Shown one piece after another: positions 55,291-64,000 of a stretch of DNA of 64,000 nucleotides; position 1 is the first letter of the stretch, and the number at the start of each line of letters is the position of its first letter. The position numbers and the translations under genes are program-made. Under the pieces are notes generated by a model. That model made no database searches, was not told where the DNA came from, and saw only the letters and a list, made by a program, of their open reading frames with translations. Source of the stretch: Ectobius pallidus (Eukaryota > Arthropoda > Insecta > Blattodea > Ectobiidae); the NCBI GenBank assembly GCA_964059195.1, contig CAXKWD010000006.1, positions 9,602,530 to 9,666,529 on the forward strand, read 5' to 3'.

Positions 55291-55790
55291 TTTGGAGTTA
55301 ATATTTGATCGATTTTAAACAAAACGAAGAATCAGCTATTATGTCCTTTTCTTGTCAACATAACATATGTATTGTCCTGCAGAACTTCACTGTATGAAAT
55401 GGTTAAAAATGTCTAAACGTATAATCAAAACATTGACAAACAGAAAACGAAAACCTGCCTACAACCACCTGCTACAACCACACCAAGGTAGTAATTGCCA
55501 ACATACAAATATCATATTTCTCTTCTACGCCAGACATCTTATGTTATTTCTGTCCTTATATAAGCCTATAGATATTCCCTCAGCTATAAACAAGTTAGTT
55601 CTTTCACTGTAATCATATTCTTTTTTCTAATTTCAAATTTGTTGCAGTAGAGAATACGTAATGTAAGAAAATAAATAGCAAAGTCGTTGGCTGCACTGGT
55701 TAGTGGTTACTGACTGCTCCATTGGTCATTCATTTGTTCATACCATGGGTGTAACCCATCTCAGTGATTCCCACTGTGGGGCGCGTGTAC
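55291..55790. other. Transferrin 5' flank
   Basis: Holds the 5' UTR or promoter of transferrin if no upstream exon exists. A 'ttctgcag' at about 55375 on the minus strand could be a 3' splice site of a leader intron. No TATA or initiator is supported. Confidence 0.3.
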
Positions 55791-56944
55791 CATAGTCCAG
55801 TCAATAAACGTCGAAAAACACCAAATAGAAAAAAAAAATCGTGTAGTTTTGAAATTTTGCAGAGATGTCGGAGGGAGTGTCCCGAATAACATACTAAAAG
55901 TCCCCGAAGGTGGGGGGGTGAGCGGGGGGCAGGGGGGCCCGCAGAAGGTCCCAGTTTTAGGTTTTTCGCTTATATCTAAACAATGGTGCATCATAGAGGA
56001 AAAATTTCTATATACAAAATTAAAGCTGATAAAATTTCCTACAAGTTTTATCCTACACATTTCTTTCTATTTCCAATAGTTTTAGAGATATCCGCCAACG
56101 AAAATAACAAATTTTCGAAAAAAGCTCTTTCGCCTCGCGCTTTTCGACACACTTTGCCTTCTAGCGCTTCAGCCCTTAGGTATACAGCAATGTTCTCATA
56201 AAAGAAGTTGTAGGGAAATAAATTCGCTTTAAAATGAGTAGTCATTTGTTATTATTTCTTCAAATGTTCAAAAGTTATAACAATTTTAAGTTTTGGTCAA
56301 ATTTCGAGATTTCAAAAGAAAACCTCACATCTCACTTTCTCTATATCTAGGGGTTATATCTTTGTATATAAACTGTATATTGTGTATTTACATCATGAAA
56401 CAGTTGAGAAATATCATACAATCATGAAAGTTAAATTTATTAAAAATCCGATCACGGTACAAGCACAGGACATGTAATGGAAAATACATTATATTCCAGG
56501 CAAGAAAGGAAAAATAGGGACAAAAAAAATCATGTAGTTTTGAAATTTGGCAGAAATGTGGGGGAAAGTGTCCTAAACAACATAGTAAAAGTCCCCATGG
56601 ATAGGGGGTGAGCGGGGGTTGGGGGGCACTTGTGAATGTCATTGCTCGCAGTTTTACCTAAACACACTAAAGCTATGGGTTCTAGCAAAAAATAGTTTAG
56701 GCACAAAATTAACTACATAAAAGTTCCTGTAAAATTGATCTGAATGATATTTTTGTGGATTTAATAGTTCAGGAAACAGAAGGATATAATGTATGACATA
56801 GTTCTGGAAATTCTGTTTTACATACACCTATATATTATATTTTTAACAGAAATGAAAGGAGATGATAATTAAATTAGCATGATGCCAAGCAAGCAAACTA
56901 GTTCTTAGAATAATATTCGTACTAAAGGTAAACATGAAAAATAA

Positions 56945-57000
56945 AACTCATTATTATTATTATTTTTATTATTACTATTATTATTATTATTATTATAAAA
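56945..57000. repeat. (ATT)n microsatellite
   Basis: Trinucleotide repeats with a few interruptions in the spacer of the palindromic element. Confidence 0.85.
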
Positions 57001-57317
57001 CTTACAAAAATCTCATGGTATGAGTGTACGTTATAAGAAGTATTAACCAGGCCTATTATCCATTATATTTTTCTTATAAAATATCATTTGGAAAAATTGT
57101 GAAGTGTTAGAAATATTTAGTAATAATAAGACCTAGTAGGCCTACATAGTACTTGAAATAAATGTTTAGTTGTCAATTTTTTTCAGTCTCCAATACTGGA
57201 ATCCTAGTACATCGTATGATAACTTAGGGTTATAGTGTTCTATCAACATTCAATATTTATACACATATACAACATTAATTAAAGAGTGCCTGAACAACTT
57301 ATTTTGCTTGGACATCA

Positions 57318-57500
57318 TCAATTATAAACTACTACTTCTTCTTCTTCTGCTTCTAATGGTATACTTGTTGGTGGATGTACCATGACAGGTTCCACAAACG
57401 GATGAGCATTTAATACCAGCTTTTCGGCATCCATATCTTCCACCACACCGAGTTGGACAGTGACAAAATATGATGTGCAAATATTCTCAGAAGCCACATA
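57318..57500 (-). other. Open frame in palindrome spacer, unknown
   Basis: Minus-strand frame (CTSYFVTVQLGVVEDMDAEK, then VEPVMVHPPTSIPLEAEEEE and a stop), part of an 88-codon frame that starts at 57,584. The acidic end and lack of stops make it more coding-like than its surroundings. I do not recognise it. It might be a captured exon or a transposase tail. Confidence 0.3.
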
Positions 57501-57627
57501 GACAAGTAAACATTTATTTAAAGTAATAGGTAGGCCTACATTCTTACAATATCTCAATATATATAATTCCTTACCATTTTTCAAAATACCGGTAATTTTT
57601 TTAACGAAACATAAAACTGCTAATCTT

Positions 57628-57656
57628 TACAATAATAATAATAATAATAATGGATG

Positions 57657-57695
<39 letters not shown>

Positions 57696-57700
57696 GTAGT
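57628..57700. repeat. (ATA)n microsatellite
   Basis: About 70 bp of (aat)n broken by one 'ggatg' segment, next to the right arm of the palindromic element. Confidence 0.85.
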
Positions 57701-59168
57701 AACGATAATGAATTTTATGTGTGACGTTAACCATTAGTAAGTATATTATTCTAAGAACTAGTTTGCTTGCTTGGCATCATGCTAATTTAATTATCTCCTT
57801 TCCTCAGAATTTCCAGAACTATGTCATACTTCATATCCTTCTATTTTCTGAACTAATAAATTAACAAAAATATCATTCAGATCAATTTTACAGGAACTTT
57901 TATGTAGTTAATTTTGTGCATAAACTATTTTTTGCTAGAACCCATAGCTTTAGTGTGTTTAGGTAAAACTGCGAGCAATGACATTCAAAAGTTCCCCCCA
58001 ACCCCCGCTCACCCCCTATCCATGGGGACTTTTACTATGTTGTTTAGGACACTTTCCCCCACATTTCTGCTAAATTTCAAAACTACATGATTTTTTTTGT
58101 CGCTATTTTTCCTTTCTTACCTGGAATATAATGTATTTTCCATTACATGTCCTGTGCTTGTACCGTGATCGGATGTTTAATAAATTTAACTTTCATGATT
58201 GTATATTTCTCAACTGTTTCATGATGTAAATACACAATATACAGTTTATATACAAAGATATAACCCCTAGATATAGAGAAAGTGCGATGTACGGTTTTCT
58301 TTTGAAATCTCGAAATTTGACCAAAACTTAAAATTGTTATAACTTTTGAACATTTGAAGAAATAATAACAAATGACTACTCATTTTAAAGCGAATTTATT
58401 TCCCTACAACTTCTTTTATGAGAACATTGCTGTTTACCTAAGGGCTGAAGCGCTAGAAGGCAAAGTGTGTCGAAAAGCGCGAGGCGAAAGAGCTTTTTTC
58501 GAAAATTTGTTATTTTCGTTGGCGGATATCTCTAAAACTATTGGAAATAGAAAGAAATGTGTAGGATAAAACTTGTAGGAAATTTTATCAGCTTTAATTT
58601 TGTATATAGAAATTTTTCCTCTATGATGCACCATTGTTTAGATATAAGCGAAAAACCTAAAACTGGGACCTTCTGCGGGCCCCCCTGCCCCCCGCTCACC
58701 CCCCACCTTCGGGGACTTTTAGTATGTTATTCGGGACACTCCCTCCGACATCTCTGCAAAATTTCAAAACTACACGATTTTTTTTTTCTATTTTTCGTTC
58801 GTTGCCTGGACTACCAGTGAAATTTTGATAATTGAGTAGATGTAAACAAAAACGTTCTTAATCATGAAGACCATTTTTGGTCCAGTTTTGAGAAGGCCGT
58901 GGTAATGGTTAGTTGGAAGTTTAACGCAAGGCTGGTATATAATACTAGCAGGTGCCAGCGGCTTCGCACGCGATTACTTACTCAACTGCTAGATATTGTG
59001 CTTCAGTCATTTATTTAACAGAAAAATAATTAAAGCATTATATTTATTAACACTGACATCGTTTTTACATAAATTGGAGGAATTACGTAATTTTACTCTT
59101 AATTATATTGTTTAACGTTAAAATACAAATAAACAAACGAACAAAACGAATCTTATGCTACCATATGG

Positions 59169-60498
59169 CAGGGTTGCCAGACGTCCCGGATTTTACGGGA
59201 CAGTGCCGTATTTTTGTTAATTCTCCCGCGTCCCGGGGAGTTCCTAACCGGGACGGCAATTGTCCCGTATTTCGGAGAATTTTGAAACCTCCCCAAAAAA
59301 TACGCCAGGATCGAAACTTTTCGGAATTGGTAAAAGGTGAACAGGGCCGTCGCGTGGTTTGTAGGCGCCCGGGGCAAGATTTCGTCAGGCGCCCCCCCTC
59401 CCCCCAAACTCAATCCCACGTGCACCCACCCCACATTCCACCTATCTGTAAGGATTCAAGGATTTAAGGCCCACAGTAGAGTTCATTATTGGACTATTAT
59501 TATTAACAGTATACAAGTAAATCCAGCTGCTCAATTTTGAGCAAATATTTATTTTGGGATAACTTAGCATATATAAAGTTATTGGTGTCAAATATTAAGC
59601 CTATTTGTTCAATAAATATATACGTACATACATACAAATTCATAAGTACAACGTAATATTTAAAATTCAGTTATACCTAACTTGAAAAAATAAGTTATGT
59701 ACATCTAACTTATTTTTTCAAATTTTGTCGTTTTATTTTTGCCGTTCCCACGGCGCCCCCCTGGTCTTGGCGCCCGGGGCGACGGCCCTGAAGGTAAATA
59801 CCAACGGCATATTTCTTTCAAAAAGATCTGTTTGGTTCTTTTTCTCTGGAGTTATTGCAAGGAATCTTTACCTTGCCTTATAATCGTTGGATCTCTACTC
59901 TGAGTAGTATGACATATTTAACTGTCTGCATTTGTTATTTTTGTTTAAAGAAGATACTGGTATAGTTTAATAGTTTATGACAATATATCATGTTTTGATT
60001 TAAAGTTTTGATTTGAAGGTGATAATCTATTTGAACATAGATAAAAATAAGTGAAAAAGTTGTGTGTTATACCATTTATGTGGTAATAAATATTGTTCTT
60101 TTTCATGATAACATTTAATACAGTCAATTTAATCTAATTCTCACATAACTTCTCTTATATAATTACTATTTCTTACTGTTTTCCCACCTCCGTGAACGCG
60201 CCATTTTCTAACCTTGTTAATTTAATGCAAAATACCACTCGGTAAGTAGGTCCAAAATAAAAAAATAATTAAAAAAACTCTAACATTGAAATCTGCACTT
60301 TTTTGGAGAATGACCCAAATACAAGTATCAACAGAAAGTAGTTTACTGTTTACTAATTAGCTGCACTGTGATGCCAATATCACAACAAAACTATCGTTAT
60401 TAAATAAAGTTTACAACTTCTGTTCTGAGATACGAGCCGTTGATTTCGTCGACCACGCATCTGTCCCTTATTTTGATTTCAGATAACTGGCAACCCTG
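59169..60498. mobile_element. hAT element, CCATATGG duplication
   Basis: Ends CAGGGTTGCCAGACGTCCCG and CAGGGTTGCCAGTTATCTG (inverted), with CCATATGG flanking perfectly (59161-59168, 60499-60506). 'gtcccg' motifs lie near the left end. No transposase. Confidence 0.9.
59342..59790. mobile_element. Nested hAT MITE, CAGGGCCGTCGC ends
   Basis: Ends CAGGGCCGTCGCG and CAGGGCCGTCGCC (inverted). The octamers AAGGTGAA and AAGGTAAA flank it (one mismatch). 'ggcgcccggggc' lies inside both ends. 449 bp. Confidence 0.85.
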
Positions 60499-61595
60499 CC
60501 ATATGGGCACACAAATTCCAAATGAAACGATTAAAATGAACCATAGATTCATGAACCTTACCCAAATCATGCATAAACAATTTTATTATAACGATTGATA
60601 ATTAAAAAAAAAACTAAAAACCTGGTCTCGAGGTGCATTTCATGATCAAAGTGTGCCACCCGGGGAAAAAAAGACCTCAGATTAGAGTTCCCTAACCCAA
60701 AAAACCCCGCATAGTGTTTTTCGTCCAAATAATTCCATATTTTCCCATTAAGGCTTTGCCCGCGAAACTTGTAAGCTGTAAAGAACATATTAATTAATTT
60801 GAACATTTTGATTAAAAGGTTGAATTTACTGATTATTTTACATAATCTACAAAATTTTGAGATACATAATTTACTGAAATATAAATTTTAATACTTCTCT
60901 AATTTTCAAAGTCTTGTTTCATTTATTTCCAAAGCCTTATGTAAAGACTACCAACAATACACTGTTGTCAAGTGAACTGTGGTTTGGATTTGATAATTCT
61001 GTGTAAAAAGGGATTAAGTATTCTCGAAAACATTTGATTTTTGGCATTTAAAATCAATTTTTTTCAAAATCCTTTCTTAGTGATCACCTACATTATCAAA
61101 CGAAGGTATTGTCAAAATTCCAAGTCTCTACCTATTATAGTTTAGGCTCTAGGTTGATTCTCTGTCTCTCTACCCTGGAAATAGAGAAAACAATACGAGG
61201 TGTGGTAGTATGTTTTGGGGAGAGAAGTATGAAAGTTATATTGCATTTCTGTTTAATTTCATCCCCAAAACGGTTTTATGGTAACATGAGAGTAAGAAAT
61301 AAAAATTCTCTGCCACGATAATACAATTTTATGTTACCGGAATTTCTGTTTCTTCTTATTTGAACCCCAACCAGGCTTGCTGTGTACTGTACAAGCAATG
61401 GGATGCAAAATTCTACATCCTCTATGAGCCATAAAAAGCTATATCAAGCGTTTCCTGAGGGAAAAGTTTGAGTGTGATAAGTCGTTCTTCCTATTTCAAC
61501 TTCTAAATACCTATATAATGACCTATAATTTAAAATCGAAAGTCCTTCATAAGATAAAATCCAATTACAAAATAAAAAACCCGGGCGACGCCGGG

Positions 61596-61841
61596 CCTTA
61601 TATATATAAGAGACTTTGTCCTGACTAACTGATTAAGTATACTCAAAAACATTTGATTTTTGGCATTTAAAATAAAAAAATTTCAAAATCCTTTCTTAGT
61701 GAGCACCTACATTATGAAACGAAGGTACTGTCAAAATTCCAAGTCTCTACCTATTATAGTTTGGGCTCTATGTTGATTCTCTGTCAAGTCAGTCAGTCAG
61801 TCATTCAGTCAGGACAAAACCTCTTATATATAAGGGATAGA
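61596..61841. repeat. Short foldback repeat ending in TCAG/CTGA runs
   Basis: The ends 'tatatataagagactttgtc' and, inverted, 'tatatataagaggttttgtc' pair with each other. The interior (about 61635-61780) also occurs at 61014-61160 ('tcaaaattccaagtctctac'). Class unknown. Confidence 0.55.
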
Positions 61842-61884
61842 TATATCAGGGGCGTGTCCAAGATTTTTTCGGGAGGGGCTGTTA

Positions 61885-62095
61885 ATTGTTCATTATTCCG
61901 GTACCGATCAACCGATTTTCTCCAAATTCAATAGGTTTCGTCCCATGCACGTTCTAAGTGCGTATACTAAGTTTCATGAATATCTGATATAGTGTAGGTA
62001 CTCGTCTTATCGCGGGTACAGATACACGGACAGACGGACAAACATTTTCCCGTCCCCCACACAATCTTATAAAGTACTATACTGACACTTAACAA
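61885..62095 (-). repeat. ACCGGTACCGGT element, short inverse fragment
   Basis: One unit ('ccggtaccgatcaaccgatt') and the GACAGACGGACA end with 'gtactatactgacactt'. Truncated. Confidence 0.65.
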
Positions 62096-62317
62096 GCCTT
62101 TCTCGAAGGGTGAAGTCATACTGTGACATACTGCCAGTGTTCATTGGAAATAAACCTCTTGTAGCCCATGCTTCCGAAAATAGCTTTGGCAAAATATAGC
62201 TTTGTATAAATGTCAGTCTTATTCTGTGTGTCTCTTTGAACAAGATGCACCACAAACGAAAACGACATAAACACTTCTTCTTTTGATTTAGTCTACAGGC
62301 GAATCATACCACTAAAT

Positions 62318-62860
62318 TATTAAGTGCCAGTATGGTACTTTATGAGATTGTGTGGTGGACGGGAAAATGTCTGCCCGTCTGTCCGTCCGTCCGTCCGTGT
62401 GTCTGTACGCGCGATAACTCAAATACGCTTGATCGAATTTTAATGAAACTTGTTACATACGTTTATAATGTCCATGGAAAGAACCCTATTGATATTGGAC
62501 CAAATCGGTTGACCGGTACCGGAGTAAAACCCAATTTAGAGTCTATTTTAAAAGCGCCATAACTCAAATACGCTATATCGGATTTTCATAAAACTTGGTA
62601 TACACATTTTTAATGTCTATGGGATACGTCTGTTGATATTGGACCAAATCGGTTGTCCGGTACCGGAATAATGCCCAATTTAGTGCCTTTTTATGGTATT
62701 ATATAGCAAAAGGTGCGTTAACTCAAATACGCTTTATCGGATTTTCATGAAAATTGGTATATGCATTTATAATGTCCGTGGCAAGAAACCTACTTATTTT
62801 GGGCCAATTCGGTTGACCGGTACCAGAGTAACAACTAATTAAAGGTCACATTTTTTTAAA
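62318..62860 (+). repeat. ACCGGTACCGGT element, plus copy
   Basis: Starts AAGTGCCAGTATGGTAC after ATT, then the GTCC run. Units are anchored at about 62435, 62580 and 62738 (spacings 145 and 158). Confidence 0.7.
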
Positions 62861-63159
62861 AAATCATGTCTGTTCAACAATGTCGCATTTTTAATCATTT
62901 GGGGGCTTTGTCTGCAGTGCAGTCAGATGTTTGTTTACTTAGCTGATGTAGTTGAAAATGAATACTGTTATATACAGAAGGTAGGCCTACATTACTGTGA
63001 AATTATTAGCGGAGTTATATGCCACTGAATTTTGTGAAATGTTGACATATTTTAAGAATTTCAAGTTGTAATACATTTAGATTTGATAAATAACACTATT
63101 CCTTCACATAAGCTTATCAAACTACATCGTCAAATTGACTGGGTTAACCGAATGGTAAC

Positions 63160-64000
63160 GTCTTGGATTCAACGAAAGCATACTGGCACTGGCACTTTGT
63201 TGATTTTATTATATTAGAACTTTGTGTAAAAATATTATATTTTCATAATTAAAGACCTAGATGGGCTAATGCTTCTTAGAAATAATAATTGAACAAAATG
63301 GAGCAAAAATTAATCAATACGACACCAAATCATGAGTGGGAGGTGCACCATTGGAGAATATAAAATAATTACGTTAATATAATAAAATCAGGTAAACTGA
63401 TGTAACAAAGTGCCAGTATGTTTTTGTTTAATCAATTATGATATGCAGTATACAAAAAAAAAAAAAAAAAAAAGTCGAATTGGCCGGTTTCGGGATTTGA
63501 ACCAAAGAATTCCAGAATGTGAGGCTAAGACGTTACCATTTCGGCCGCCTGGGCCAGTTTAACGGTCTAGTTGGATAAGCGCATGTAAAACAATAGTGTT
63601 TGTTGTGATAGCTAACTGTATTTTAATTTCCAAAGCCTTATAAGATCACAGTAAAACAATTGATTATGTTGTCATGATAACTGATTTGCAATTCATAAAT
63701 TCTTTCGAATGCGTATATTACCATAAAATAAGCACTAAATTGAGCATTACTCCGAAACAGGTCAACCGATTTTATCAAATATCAATAGACGTCTTCCCAT
63801 GGACATTATAAATGTGTATACCAAGTTTCATAAAAATCCGGTAAAGCGTATTTGAGTTACCGCGTCTTTAAAATAGACATTAAATTGGGTCTTACTCCGG
63901 TACCGGTCTACCGATTTGGTCCAATATCACTAGACGTCTTCCCATGCACATTATAAATGGGTATACAAAGTTTCAGGAAAATCCAATAAAGCATATTTGA
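63160..64000 (-). repeat. ACCGGTACCGGT element, inverse copy running off the window
   Basis: Contains the AAGTGCCAGTATG box (about 63409), a poly-A run (about 63450-63473), the tRNA-type promoter (63480-63560, antisense) and units at about 63829 and 63974. It continues past base 64,000. Confidence 0.7.

Larger units (their letters stand above)
55793..58813. mobile_element. 3.0-kb palindromic (foldback) element
   Basis: Arms of about 1.1 kb (55793-56900 and about 57735-58813) are near-perfect inverses. The same 65-codon frame reads on the minus strand at 56048-56245 and the plus strand at 58372-58569. The ends read TAGTCCAG, with CCA or TA as possible short duplications. The arms contain G-rich 'ggtgggggggtgagcggggg'. 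The spacer (56900-57735) holds trinucleotide repeats and a minus-strand frame. Confidence 0.85.
58945..60735 (+). repeat. 'gcggcttcgc' repeat, split by a hAT MITE
   Basis: Head 'ggtgccagcggcttcgcacg' at 58950, then AT-rich body to 59168. The match to the family resumes after the hAT at 60507 and includes 'aagacctcagattagagttccc' and 'tttttcgtccaaat'. Confidence 0.6.

Noticed and set aside
55380..55400. Iron-responsive element upstream of transferrin (CAGTGA loop on the minus strand)
   Set aside because: The bases next to the loop do not pair into the required stem with a bulged C.
56048..56245. 65-codon frame duplicated in the palindrome arms as a conserved protein
   Set aside because: The identity follows from the DNA palindrome. 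The frame has no domain and starts in a repeat arm.

Overview
The window is a stretch of insect nuclear genome. It is AT-rich, and its one host gene has widely spaced exons with GT-AG introns packed with transposable elements. The gene is a two-lobed insect transferrin on the minus strand. Twelve exons were read directly from both strands. The first, encoding the signal peptide, is at 55,212-55,290 and the twelfth, in the C-lobe, is at 1,358-1,624. Reading phases agree at all eleven junctions and give about 610 residues. The C-terminus, probably one or two more exons, lies beyond base 1. The size, the introns of up to 11.4 kb and a C-lobe that still has metal-ligand residues suggest a polyneopteran insect such as a cockroach, but the species cannot be fixed from this sequence.

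Region by region (left to right, which is 3' to 5' for the gene): 1-1.3 kb holds transposon ends and a Harbinger-like MITE. Then come exon 12 and intron 11 (1.6-8.5 kb: pogo/Tigger-like MITE, hAT-like MITE, mariner scraps, an R1/I-type LINE). Exon 11 is followed by intron 10 (8.7-13.1 kb: a CAGGG hAT MITE and a P-like transposon carrying a THAP finger). Exon 10 is followed by intron 9 (13.2-19.5 kb: a LINE ORF1 with a 2A-like motif and a pogo-like element nesting a hAT and a mariner MITE). Exon 9 is followed by intron 8 (19.6-26.8 kb: a hAT-like element with nested repeats, and a Jockey/CR1-type LINE split by a tRNA-containing repeat that is itself split by a MITE). Exon 8 is followed by intron 7 (a tandem tRNA-containing array). 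Exons 7 and 6 follow. Intron 5 (30.5-38.0 kb) holds a Harbinger-like element containing a LINE with a 761-codon open frame and further nested repeats. Exon 5 is followed by intron 4 (mariner foldback; Tigger-like element with a nested hAT). Exons 4, 3 and 2 follow. Intron 1 (43.8-55.2 kb) holds a tRNA composite, a Penelope GIY-YIG fragment, SINEs and a five-level transposon nest.

The 5' flank (55.3-64 kb) has a 3-kb palindromic element, nested hAT MITEs and several copies of an unclassified element built of tandem units with an ACCGGTACCGGT box. Apart from the transferrin I see no host gene. All other coding remnants belong to mobile elements and most are broken. The most unusual items are the tRNA-containing inverted composites with 12-bp flanking repeats, the 2A-like motif in a LINE ORF1, the P-like THAP element, the recurrent snap-back mariner derivatives and a Tyr-to-Phe change at a transferrin metal-ligand position.
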